This document shows positions 15,175 through 23,204 of a stretch of DNA of 64,000 nt, in pieces. The notes beneath the pieces were generated by a model. The model had not been told where the DNA came from and did no database searches. It saw only the letters and a list, made by a program, of their open reading frames with translations. Position 1 is the stretch's first letter, and each line of letters begins with the position of its first letter. Source of the stretch: Thermogemmatispora sp042408735 (lineage in GTDB: Bacteria > Chloroflexota > Ktedonobacteria > Ktedonobacterales > Ktedonobacteraceae); assembly GCF_042408735.1 (NCBI RefSeq), contig NZ_JBHOQV010000208.1, positions 42,337 through 106,336 of the forward strand, in the 5' to 3' direction. Made by a program: the position numbers and the translations under genes.

Positions 15175-15457
15175 GGTTCTGCTCTTGCGCCACTACGGTG
15201 AGCAAGCTCCCGCTCCACCCGATCTGGAGGCCCGCCTGCGCGCAGGTGTGGCCAGGGAGGCAGCTTCTCTAGAAAGTGGCCAACGTCTTGTTCGCCTGCT
15301 GGGAGAACAGCGCCTGAGCCGTCGCCGCGCTACCGCTCTGGTGGCCCTGGGAGCCGCCGGGGCTGGCGTGCTGAGCCTTGGCCTGGAGTGCTTGCAGTCT
15401 CTGCTGGCCCCCCGCCAGCGAGAACTGTCCTCCTCCTACCCCGCCTATTCGGGCTAG
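15152..15457 (+). CDS. Small membrane protein overlapping the sigma factor gene
   Basis: 101 residues, not assignable to a family. The N-terminal 60 residues are charged and helical (VEVLLLRHYGEQAPAPPDLE, LRAGVAREAASLESGQRLVR). One hydrophobic segment, about 68-90 (ATALVALGAAGAGVLSLGLE), suggests a single membrane span with a short outside tail. The ATG lies 23 bases inside the sigma gene, with GGGAGA upstream, so translation is probably coupled. Position and topology (cytoplasmic N-terminus, one span) fit an anti-sigma partner, but no zinc-binding anti-sigma motif is present; this role is inference. Confidence 0.62.
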   Translation: MQPLDSVEVLLLRHYGEQAPAPPDLEARLRAGVAREAASLESGQRLVRLLGEQRLSRRRATALVALGAAGAGVLSLGLECLQSLLAPRQRELSSSYPAYSG

Positions 15458-15702
15458 GTCAGGCCAGGCCAGGTCAGGTCAGGCCAGCGGTCTCCCTCCT
15501 CGATCGCCCAGCTCAGGGGAGAAGGAGAGAGAAGTCGCCAGGGCGAGGCCGCCGCTGGCGCGAACGGCAAGCATGAGATACAATAAGTAAGGTAATAAGA
15601 GGAAGAGGGTCGGCGCTTTCTGCATGGGCAGACCAGGGAAGGCGCCCAGTCTCGCTAAGGCAAGGCTAGACAAGAGAAGACAAGAAAAGAGAGGGTACAA
15701 CT

Positions 15703-16080
15703 ATGGTCCCCGGATTCCACGGCCTCGATCTGGTCATTATTCTGATCGTTGCCCTGCTGATCTTCGGCCCAAAGCGCTTGCCTGAAATGGGGTCGGCGAT
15801 CGGCAAGAGCATCAAGGAGTTCCGCAAGGGGATGAGCGATCTCACCAGGGACAAGGAAGAACACGATCCGCTGGACGAGCCTTTCTCCCCTTCTTACGCC
15901 GCGCGCAATAATTTGAACCGTCTGAGCAGTGGCAGCAGCCTGCGGCAGGACCCCCTCTTTGAGCCAGCTCCCGACCTGGTGCGCGAGGTGCCGTCTCAGC
16001 CAACGCAGGGGCAGGCTTCTTCCGCAAGCGCCAGCAAGGCGGAGTCACCCAGCGGCGAGAGCGGGCAGAAAGCTGAATGA
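15703..16080 (+). CDS. tatA: Sec-independent protein translocase TatA/TatB
   Basis: 125 residues. A short N-terminal span (GLDLVIILIVALLIFGPKRLPEMG) with the FGPKRLPE hinge is followed by an amphipathic helix (IGKSIKEFRKGMSDL) and a long disordered tail. This is the pore/priming subunit of the twin-arginine translocase, which exports folded proteins. tatC follows 116 bases downstream, forming a minimal TatA-TatC pair; no separate tatB is visible. The tail of about 85 residues is long for TatA and somewhat TatB-like. Confidence 0.92.
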   Translation: MVPGFHGLDLVIILIVALLIFGPKRLPEMGSAIGKSIKEFRKGMSDLTRDKEEHDPLDEPFSPSYAARNNLNRLSSGSSLRQDPLFEPAPDLVREVPSQPTQGQASSASASKAESPSGESGQKAE

Positions 16081-16196
16081 ATGAGGCCCGGCACCGAGAG
16101 AAACCGGTGGGAAGAACAAGGGAGCAGCTATGCAGAGTAGATGCATTCTAGCGGCTCGGCCCGCTCTGTGCCGCCGGGAGTGAGCAGAGGGAGAGC

Positions 16197-17033
16197 ATGG
16201 CTACAGGGAATTTACAACAACCTGACCTGATGCCCGACCTGGATGAGCCTTTCCGCCTCGATGAGCAAGAGGAAGATGGCGCCTCTATGACGCTCGTCGA
16301 GCATCTGGAAGAGCTGCGCTGGCGGATTTTTAAGTCGCTGATTGCGGTAGTCGTAGGGGCAATTCTGGCCTTTATCTTCCGCGAGCCGATTCTGCGCTTT
16401 CTGACTTTGCCTCTGCCAACGCTCACGGCTGGCCTGCGCCTCGGTCCACACGGCGAGCTGGCCGGGAAGGGTCTGATTACGATCGGCCTGGCTGAGGGCT
16501 TCACGGTCTTTCTTAAGGTCTCGATCGCCGTGGGCATCCTGCTGGCAATGCCGGTGATCCTTTACCAGGCCTGGGCCTTTATCGCGCCTGGCCTCTACCG
16601 CCACGAGAAACGGGCGGCATTGCCTTTCTTGATTATGGGCAGCCTGCTCTTCGTGGCCGGTATCGGCTTGGGCTTCCTGGTCCTGCAGTACCCGGTCCAA
16701 TGGTTGATCGCTTTCTCCGCCGGCGATTTCGTGGAGCTGGTTTCAGCAGACAGCTACTTTACGTTTGTCGCCTTCTTCCTGCTGGCCTTCGGAATCGTTT
16801 TCGAGATCCCTCTGGTGTTGACTTTCCTGGCAAAGCTCGGCGTGGTGAACGTAGAAACGCTGAAACGTCGTCGCGCCGGAGCCCACGTCGGCCTGTGGAT
16901 CGCATCGACCTTCTTAACGCCTGGGGCCGATTTCTATAGCCCGATTATCCTGGGGGTGACAATGTCCTGCCTCTATGAGCTAACCATTCTGTTGATCCGC
17001 TTTATGGTCCGCCCGGCCCGAGCGGAGGTCTGA
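16197..17033 (+). CDS. tatC: Sec-independent protein translocase TatC
   Basis: 278 residues, six membrane spans. The conserved cytoplasmic N-terminal motif MTLVEHLEELRWRIFKSL is at about 30-48, preceded by an acidic 30-residue extension. Other family hallmarks are the periplasmic-side segment LPVILYQAWAFIAPGLY-type (MPVILYQAWAFIAPGLYRHE) and ALPFLIMGSLLFVAGIGLGF. TatC recognises twin-arginine signal peptides. The 3' end overlaps the convergent MFS gene by 54 bases. Confidence 0.95.
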   Translation: MATGNLQQPDLMPDLDEPFRLDEQEEDGASMTLVEHLEELRWRIFKSLIAVVVGAILAFIFREPILRFLTLPLPTLTAGLRLGPHGELAGKGLITIGLAEGFTVFLKVSIAVGILLAMPVILYQAWAFIAPGLYRHEKRAALPFLIMGSLLFVAGIGLGFLVLQYPVQWLIAFSAGDFVELVSADSYFTFVAFFLLAFGIVFEIPLVLTFLAKLGVVNVETLKRRRAGAHVGLWIASTFLTPGADFYSPIILGVTMSCLYELTILLIRFMVRPARAEV

Positions 17034-18380
17034 GCCTCTCTCGTCGATTTCCCTGGGGATACAGAAATAGAGCGCCAGGATCGATAGCCCATAGCTGATA
17101 GCTGCCAGGACAAAGATGGTCGGATAGCCCTGCTGGACAATGATGATCCCTCCCAGGGGGGTGGAAAGCGAGTAGGCGATCCAGTAGGCGGCCTGATAGC
17201 TGCTGTTGGCCAGACCTCGCCACTGGGCGGGGATGACCTCCATCGAGAAAGCCTGGAGAACACCCATCGTCATATCCATCGCTCCCTGACGCAGCGGGTA
17301 GAGCAGGGCCGCCAGCCAAAGCGAATGGCTAAAGCCCAGGACGAGCATGAGGGGCAGGCTGAGCGCCTGCGTCAAGACAACGGCCCGTGCCTTGCCCAAA
17401 CGGCTGGCCAGCCAGGGAGCGAGGAGGGTCGCACCGGCTGTAAGGGCGGTAGCCAGGCCGTCAATAAGGCCAAATTGCCAGGGATCAGCTCCCAGATGGC
17501 GAACAAAAAACAGGTTGAAGTAGGGGATAAAGAGTCCGGCCCCGAAGCCGATCAGCCCCTGCTCGAGAGTGAGCAGTACCAGGGCGCTGCCCAGCCAGGC
17601 GCGCCAGACCTTCCAATCGGGCCAACGCCGCCAGCGCGCTCCTACCTTCCGGCCCAGATCGCCCAGCCGGCCAGGCAGGGAGCGCCCAACAGCCTGGCTA
17701 CTGGCAGCTCCAGGCTGAGGCCGCGGATCAGGATCGAGCAGAAAGAGGGGAACAAGGCTTGGGACAGCCAGCAGACCAGCCACGATGAGGGCAAGCTGGT
17801 AGGCACGCGCCTCCGGCTGAGGGGCCAGCAAATTTCCTAATGGCGGAGGCAGCGGCCCCATGAGCCAGCTCACCTGGCGAAACCAGCCCGGCAGTGCCCC
17901 CCCAAGTAGCCGTCCAGCGACCGAGGTCACCAGTGTCACAACCAGGTTTAGGCTGAAGAGGTGAGAGCGCTCCGCCGGCAGACTGTTCTGCGTCAGATAG
18001 GGAGCGTTCACGACGAGGAGGGCCGCGCTGACTATCCCCGCCAGGAAGGCCGTCACCAGCAAAGGCAGAGCCTGGCGAAAAAGGATCTGGCCAGCCCCCA
18101 GCAGGCCGATCAGCAGACTGGCCACGATCAGAACCGTCTTACCACCCAAACGGTCAACACAGAGACCAGCGGGAAAGATGGCTAGCCCCGCCCCTACCGT
18201 AGCCGCGAACTGGACGGCCCCAATAAAGTCAGCGCGATAGCCCAAGGCATCCAGATAGAGATTATAGAGCAAGAGCAGAATGCCAAGCGAGACGCCGCTG
18301 AGAGCGTTACTGATCAGATAGAGGCGAGCATTCCGCTGTAGCCGGAAGAACTGACGGACGTAGTCAACGAGGAGCGACAT
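16980..18380 (-). CDS. Major facilitator superfamily transporter
   Basis: 466 residues with about twelve membrane segments. MFS motif A-like sequence FPAGLCVDRLGGKTVLI is found after the second span, and a matching half-repeat LASRLGKARAVVL lies in the second half. A central cytoplasmic loop of about 60 residues contains Arg/Pro-rich sequence. The substrate is unknown. The ATG at 18380 (MSLLVDYVRQFFRLQRN) is chosen because it begins a typical MFS N-terminus; the upstream frame overlaps a neighbouring gene. It overlaps that gene (ending 18364) by 17 bases, suggesting an operon, and its 3' end overlaps tatC on the opposite strand by 54 bases. Confidence 0.88.
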   Translation of the reverse strand: MSLLVDYVRQFFRLQRNARLYLISNALSGVSLGILLLLYNLYLDALGYRADFIGAVQFAATVGAGLAIFPAGLCVDRLGGKTVLIVASLLIGLLGAGQILFRQALPLLVTAFLAGIVSAALLVVNAPYLTQNSLPAERSHLFSLNLVVTLVTSVAGRLLGGALPGWFRQVSWLMGPLPPPLGNLLAPQPEARAYQLALIVAGLLAVPSLVPLFLLDPDPRPQPGAASSQAVGRSLPGRLGDLGRKVGARWRRWPDWKVWRAWLGSALVLLTLEQGLIGFGAGLFIPYFNLFFVRHLGADPWQFGLIDGLATALTAGATLLAPWLASRLGKARAVVLTQALSLPLMLVLGFSHSLWLAALLYPLRQGAMDMTMGVLQAFSMEVIPAQWRGLANSSYQAAYWIAYSLSTPLGGIIIVQQGYPTIFVLAAISYGLSILALYFCIPREIDERGSDLRSGRADHKADQQNG

Positions 18381-19017
18381 GACGCATCGATTGCACCGCC
18401 TGCTGAGCCGGCGCCCCAGCGCCGGCGGGCAGGTCGCCAGCCCCGTCGGCCCGGCCAGACTTGGCTCCCGAGGCCGGCGGCCAGCCATCCGCGCCGCTCC
18501 GAGCGGCAGTCCAGGGTTCGGTTGCCCCTGGCCCCTCGCCGGCCTCAGCGGCATGACGCAGGGCCTGAGCCTGCTCGCGCTCGCGCGCCTCACGCCGCAC
18601 CAATCCAGGCAGGAAGAAAGCTTTGGCCATCTCTTTGACCATCACCGTGCGCGCGCGGAACTCGATGACCGCCTCAGCCACACGGTCGCTACCCTGCTCG
18701 AGGCGCCGATCAACTGCCCGTACTCGCTCCGGAAGGCTGACCACTCCCTGCACCAGAGGATGCTCCAACGCCCCCCCGGCTGGCTGGTCGGCAGCGCCGG
18801 CCTCCAGAGCCTGATTGAGCTGGTCGACTGCTGGGCGCAGACGCTTAATCAGCTCGCTCTTCTCGCGGACCCAGGCAAAAGCAAAGAACAAGCCAATGGA
18901 GAGGCCCAGCGCCAACAGGATAAAGACAAACAGCTCGATTGCCAGAACGATCGCCGCGATCTGCCCCCAGGTAGCCAGCGGATCGGCAGCGAGCGCGGCC
19001 AGAACAGGAACAGCCAT
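18364..19017 (-). CDS. Membrane-anchored helical protein of unknown function
   Basis: 217 residues. One or two hydrophobic segments occur at about 15-50 (ATWGQIAAIVLAIELFVFIL, LGLSIGLFFAFAWVREK). A predicted coiled or helical stretch follows at 55-145 (LIKRLRPAVDQLNQALEAG, VRAVDRRLEQGSDRVAEAVIEF). The tail is low-complexity Gly/Ala/Pro. The pattern of an N-terminal span followed by a long amphipathic helix recalls DUF948-like or chemotaxis-type membrane helpers, but I do not recognise a family. It lies two bases downstream of the next upstream gene (ending 19020), so the two are very likely co-transcribed and may form a complex. Confidence 0.75.
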   Translation of the reverse strand: MAVPVLAALAADPLATWGQIAAIVLAIELFVFILLALGLSIGLFFAFAWVREKSELIKRLRPAVDQLNQALEAGAADQPAGGALEHPLVQGVVSLPERVRAVDRRLEQGSDRVAEAVIEFRARTVMVKEMAKAFFLPGLVRREAREREQAQALRHAAEAGEGPGATEPWTAARSGADGWPPASGAKSGRADGAGDLPAGAGAPAQQAVQSMRHVAPR

Positions 19018-19019
19018 CG

Positions 19020-19502
19020 TTACTCTCCTCCCACCTCATGAGCGCGGATGGCCCGCATCTGTTGGCGCCGCCGCTCCTCGCTCCGGCGGGCGCGTCCCTT
19101 GCCCAGAAAGATGCGCAGCACCTGCTGTCCCGCCAGGACTGTGGCCACGGCGCGAATGCCCGGCGCCAGAGCGAAATCACGTGCCAGTTGGGCCGCACTG
19201 CCAACAGTTGTCACCGTATGACCAGCGGTACGCGCCGTTTCCTTAACGACCCCCACCGTCTCTTGAACCGAGTTTAGCAAGGGACGCATCTCATTGCGCA
19301 CCGTAGTAATGGCCCGCAGCAGAGCGAGAATAGTATAGATGAGAAGCGCAATGGCGATCAGCGTTGTTGCAGCCAGGATGATCAGAGCAATATAGAGCAC
19401 TGCCAGCAAAACATGGAAGAGAGCAGCCAGGATAAAGCCTACAATGAGCAGCACCAACACCCCAACCCCGATCACCAGCAAATAGCGCTTTGCGCTTTGC
19501 AT
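19020..19502 (-). CDS. Small membrane protein of unknown function
   Basis: 160 residues. Two adjacent hydrophobic segments span about 6-60 (LLVIGVGVLVLLIVGFILAAL, VLYIALIILAATTLIAIALL). An amphipathic helical region (EMRPLLNSVQETVGVVKETA, TVTTVGSAAQLARD) and a basic C-terminal tail follow. The helix with repeated Thr/Val and 'GTAxTAQ'-like spacing resembles membrane-helper proteins seen beside the previous gene type. The start at 19502 is preceded by GGGAGGT. A minus-strand TATAAT at 19550-19555 is a likely -10 box. Confidence 0.75.
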   Translation of the reverse strand: MQSAKRYLLVIGVGVLVLLIVGFILAALFHVLLAVLYIALIILAATTLIAIALLIYTILALLRAITTVRNEMRPLLNSVQETVGVVKETARTAGHTVTTVGSAAQLARDFALAPGIRAVATVLAGQQVLRIFLGKGRARRSEERRRQQMRAIRAHEVGGE

Positions 19503-19857
19503 AAGAAAGAGACCTCCCGGCAAAGATTTAGAGAAGCCTGTACTACCTGATTATAACGCATGGCCTTAAACAGCGACCACCGGGACGGCAGCCGAGACCT
19601 GCGGCCTCGTCAGCGACAAGGCTCTCATTACGTGTACACGGCGCTGCCAGCGCTCAGGCGACAGCTCCGCCCTCGGCAGGCTATTTTCCCTTAGAAAGCT
19701 GAGCGTTAGCTGAGAAATTGCTGAATCTTTTATTGCTGACTTGCTCTTTCGTGCCGTATGCGTGTATTGTCAAAGCAAGGGATCATGGATGAGGTGGCAC
19801 GGGTGGGGACCAGCTCGGGCCACCAGGCCCGTCTCTACAAGAAGGAGGGAACTTCCT
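19503..19857. other. Divergent promoter region
   Basis: The minus-strand membrane genes and the plus-strand GlsB-like gene diverge here. A TATAAT (19550-19555, minus) lies about 50 bases from the minus gene start. On the plus strand TTGCTC (19741 region) with TATTGT 18 bases on is a weak candidate. No gene is supported. Confidence 0.4.
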
Positions 19858-20241
19858 ATGCTTGCGTCTCTATCGACGGCAGCCGTCGCTGCCCTCACCT
19901 CGGACTCGCCACTCTTTACGATCAACGTTGGAGACTTTCATTGGACTGTGACTGTCGGAACGATCATCTACCTGGTGATCGCCGCCATTGCTGGTTTGCT
20001 GGCTGAGTTCATCGTCGGCTGGCGCCTGCCAGGGGGTATCATCGGAGCGGTAGTCGCCGGATTGATCGGGATCTGGCTCTTTACCCATGTCTTTCCCTTC
20101 ACGATTAGCGGCGATCCAACAGTCTATGGCGTTCCCATTTTCAAAGCCCTGATTGGCGCCATTCTCCTGGTTTTCATCTGGCACCTGATCACCTTCGGCG
20201 CCTGGCGACACCGCCGCCCCTACTATCGCCGCGGTGACTAG
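19858..20241 (+). CDS. GlsB/YeaQ/YmgE family (transglycosylase-associated) membrane protein
   Basis: 127 residues. Three hydrophobic segments contain the family pattern: IIYLVIAAIAGLLAEFIVG, then LPGGIIGAVVAGLIGIWLF, and a last span FKALIGAILLVFIWHLI. The GlsB/YeaQ family is small, Gly-rich and stress-induced in many bacteria; the molecular role is not known. The ATG at 19858 has AAGGAGGG upstream, which rejects the longer frame. The N-terminal 28 residues before the first span are longer than usual. Confidence 0.85.
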   Translation: MLASLSTAAVAALTSDSPLFTINVGDFHWTVTVGTIIYLVIAAIAGLLAEFIVGWRLPGGIIGAVVAGLIGIWLFTHVFPFTISGDPTVYGVPIFKALIGAILLVFIWHLITFGAWRHRRPYYRRGD

Positions 20242-20397
20242 CTCGCTCCCCAGCAGCCGCCTAACCTGCCTTGCCGGTGAGCCTGTTCCCCTCGCGGATC
20301 TGTCCGCCGTCCGCCAGACCAGGCCCCGGCAAGCTGCCGCGCCTTCCCGCGGGCAGCCCCCACTTGAGATAGCCCGACCTGGCTGCGCACCCCAACA

Positions 20398-20426
20398 TTG
20401 CCAGCGAGCGCTTTCTCCCGTATACT
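20398..20426 (+). promoter_or_regulatory. Promoter of the marC-like gene
   Basis: TTGCCA (20398-20403), 17 bases, then TATACT (20421-20426), with the gene start 34 bases downstream. Confidence 0.75.
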
Positions 20427-20459
20427 ACAGCAAGCCAGTCGAGTGAGGGAGGCGTTGCA

Positions 20460-21095
20460 GTGGTCTTTACAACTCGTGCCTTTGTGACTTTTTTTACGAT
20501 TATCGACCCCGTCGGGCTAGCGCCGGTCTTCATCGCGCTGACGGCCCACCTTAACGAGGCCCAGCGCCGCGCAGTGATCACACGCGCCATCCTGATCAGC
20601 GCTGCCATTATTGCTCTTTTCGCTCTCGTAGGGCGCTTTCTTCTGGATAGATTGGGGATTACGCTCTACGCCTTCAATATGGCCGGAGGGGCCTTGCTCT
20701 TCCTGGTAGCCGTGGAGATGCTTTTCGGGCGCTCGCCGGGAACGCGCCGCACCGCTGCCGAAGAGGAAGAAGCGATGACGCGCGAAGACATCAGCGTCTT
20801 TCCTCTGGCCATTCCGATGATCGCTGGCCCGGGAACGATCGCCACCACCATTCTCTACGTCGATCAGGCGCTGCCCGATCCTTTCAGGCTCTTTTCTGTG
20901 GCGGCGGCCATCGCTACCTCGCTGCTGACGGCCTGGATCGTGATGCGCCACAGTTCCTGGATTATGGAGCACATCGGGCGGACCGGCATCCTTGTGCTCT
21001 CGCGCATCCTCGGTATTCTGCTGGCAGCTCTTGCTATCCAGTTCATTCTCAACGGCCTGCTGACCTTTATCCATACCAGCGGCCTGTTAAGATGA
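20460..21095 (+). CDS. MarC family integral membrane protein
   Basis: 211 residues, about six membrane segments. Family motifs are FFTIIDPVGLAPVFIALTAH at the start, a GGALLFLVAVEMLFGRSPG segment in the middle, and FPLAIPMIAGPGTIATTILY, which is the 'P...GPGai' signature of MarC/UPF0056. Its biological function is unclear; it is not a proven drug exporter despite the name. The start is GTG, after GAGGGAGG. It has its own promoter immediately upstream. Confidence 0.9.
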   Translation: MVFTTRAFVTFFTIIDPVGLAPVFIALTAHLNEAQRRAVITRAILISAAIIALFALVGRFLLDRLGITLYAFNMAGGALLFLVAVEMLFGRSPGTRRTAAEEEEAMTREDISVFPLAIPMIAGPGTIATTILYVDQALPDPFRLFSVAAAIATSLLTAWIVMRHSSWIMEHIGRTGILVLSRILGILLAALAIQFILNGLLTFIHTSGLLR

Positions 21096-21593
21096 GGGCC
21101 TGGACGGAGCGGAGCGGTCACGGTGCCGGATCGCTCGCTGCCCGGAGATGCCTCTTATCTTCCCCACCTTAGCGCTGGAGCTGCTCTATTGCGCCGGGCG
21201 GAAGGGGACTTGACTGGGAGGGGAACCCCTGTTGTGCTTGCAGACTGGCTGGCAGGTCGCCTGTACGTCTGTCGGGCAGCTCCCAGCAGTAAGCATCCTG
21301 AGAAGCAGACCGGGAAAGGAGAGAGACGTCACCTTTTGTCGGTCCATACGTAGTATCCTTTGTCCACGGAGCGTATGGTATCATGTAGGATGTGGCGCTG
21401 GTGCCCAGGAAGCAGTGAAGGAAGCAGTCAGGCGCTCAGGATTTGGTGACCATTGCTTGCTGGCTTAGGCCCTGACCAGCGGAGGGAGTGGCTCAACAAC
21501 GCGAGTCCTTGCCGTCGCGGCAGAGCGCCGCCGGCCCAAAGCAGGAGCATTGACGGTACAGTGCGGCACTACGCCTGAGTGGAGGAGACACAT
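21096..21593. other. Intergenic region before the rhomboid gene
   Basis: About 500 bases without a credible gene. Short frames have no ribosome site or recognisable sequence. I see no terminator after marC. Confidence 0.35.
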
Positions 21594-22784
21594 TTGGAAG
21601 CACAGACCGAGATTCAATCGTATCTGGAACGGGGCAAACAGGCCCTCGCAGAGGGACAACCCCGAGAGGCGGCCATCGCTTTTGCCCACGCTGCCCAGAT
21701 TGACCCCCAGAATCCCAAGGTGCACCTGGGTCTGGCAGAAGCCAATCTGGGCCTGGGAGACTACCGGGTAGTGACCCTGGCCTGCCAGAAAGTTGAGGAG
21801 CTACAGCCAGAAGGCGGCCCAGAAAGCTTGCTGGCCCGAGCCTTGCTGGCGCTGCTGGAGAAGCGCTATGAGCAGGCTTTAGCCTATGTCGATCAGTACG
21901 TCGCTCAGGAGCCGGCCAACGCCTACGCTCACGCACTGCGCTCCTATCTCCTGCAAGCTCTGGGCCAGTACTATGATGCCGGACTGGCACGCTCACGCGC
22001 GGCTCGCCTTTCTTACGGGGGGCGCTTCGAGCGCGCCTTTCCTCCCCTGGAGGAGAGTTTCGGTTTCGGCTACCGCGGCGCTCCTACTCCAGCCGGCCCA
22101 GCCGCTGGCCCAAGTCAGCCGCACCAGACAGAGTCGGCTCCCTGGTCCCAGCGTGGTCAGCTCCAACGCCAGGTCACGCGCGGGCGCTTTATCCTGAGCC
22201 GTTACCCGCGCCTGGTCACAAATACCCTGATCTTCATCAACATCGCCGTTTTTCTGGTTGAGGTGATCCTGAGCCAGAGCCTGTTTATCGATAGCAATGT
22301 GCTCTACCAGATGGGAGGAGAGGTCAGCCAGATCGGGGACTACTGGCGCATCCTCACGGCGATGTTCCTGCACGCCAATATTCTGCATATCTTCTTAAAT
22401 ATGCTCTCGTTGTTCCTGATCGGGAGCGCTACCGAGCTGTTCTATGGCAAGCTGCGCTACCTGGTGATCTATCTGGCTTCCGGCATTGTGGGCGGCCTGG
22501 CGACCTACTTCCTGATGCCCGCGACGGTCCTCAGTGTGGGCGCCTCGGGAGCGATCTTCGGCGTCTTCGGGGCACTCGGCGCTTTCTATATCACGAACAG
22601 GCGGGCCTTAGGCCCCTTCGGCCAGGGGGCAATCATCAACTGGCTCTTCTGGCTGGGCCTGAATCTGGCCCTGGGCTTCGCTCCCGGCAGCAACATCGCC
22701 GTTTCCGATCACATCGGTGGCCTCATTACGGGCCTCATTCTTGGCTTGCTGCTCGGTCGTCCGTTGGAGCGGCGCATGCTCTAG
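21594..22784 (+). CDS. TPR-rhomboid fusion, intramembrane serine protease
   Basis: 396 residues. The N-terminal about 130 residues are tetratricopeptide-like repeats (YLERGKQALAEGQPREAAIA, then LGLAEANLGLGDYRVVTLA). A Pro-rich linker follows, and the C-terminal half is a six-span rhomboid domain. The catalytic Ser is in GASGAIFG and the His in SDHIGGLITG; the first-loop HANILHIFLNM supplies the conserved histidine and asparagine region. Rhomboids cleave transmembrane segments of substrate proteins. The start is taken as TTG at 21594 because GGAGGAG lies six bases upstream; the GTG at 21579 would contain that site. Confidence 0.9.
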   Translation: MEAQTEIQSYLERGKQALAEGQPREAAIAFAHAAQIDPQNPKVHLGLAEANLGLGDYRVVTLACQKVEELQPEGGPESLLARALLALLEKRYEQALAYVDQYVAQEPANAYAHALRSYLLQALGQYYDAGLARSRAARLSYGGRFERAFPPLEESFGFGYRGAPTPAGPAAGPSQPHQTESAPWSQRGQLQRQVTRGRFILSRYPRLVTNTLIFINIAVFLVEVILSQSLFIDSNVLYQMGGEVSQIGDYWRILTAMFLHANILHIFLNMLSLFLIGSATELFYGKLRYLVIYLASGIVGGLATYFLMPATVLSVGASGAIFGVFGALGAFYITNRRALGPFGQGAIINWLFWLGLNLALGFAPGSNIAVSDHIGGLITGLILGLLLGRPLERRML

Positions 22785-23204
22785 CTCCGCTGCTCCAGCC
22801 CACAACACAGCCCCGCGTCCGCCACAGGCCTGGCTGGGCTGGCGATCTGGCCCAGTTGAAGGGAGGCTTTCTCCTGCCTCGTGCAGGCGAGTGGCAGCCA
22901 GAGAGACGCGCGCCAGGAGTCCTTGTGCTGCTTTCGCTGCCGGCCAGGCAGCGGGTCACCAGGACAAACAAAGGGTCCCAGCTCGCCCGCTGCCTGTTGG
23001 CCGACAGAGTAAACTAAATATAAGGAGCTGAGCCTGCAATCTCGCTGTGACCCGGCTGAGTCACATGATCCTATCCATGCCCTTTACCCCCCCGCTCAGC
23101 TCCCTTCTTCTTGGGTTGGGCGGAGCAGGCCGATCAGCTCGCCAGCCAGTCCAGCGCAGTGGCGCAGCGAGACCAGGGAGGCCCCTCCTCCTGTCCAGGC
23201 TAGG
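22785..23204. other. Convergent intergenic region
   Basis: About 420 bases between the ends of convergent genes. A short inverted repeat TGTGAC-(8)-GTCACA lies near 23047-23066. No T-run terminator is evident and no gene is supported. Confidence 0.35.

Noticed and set aside
18381..18593. Longer N-terminus for the MFS transporter
   Set aside because: The extra 71 residues are Arg/Pro-rich, overlap the neighbouring real gene and precede a normal MFS start.
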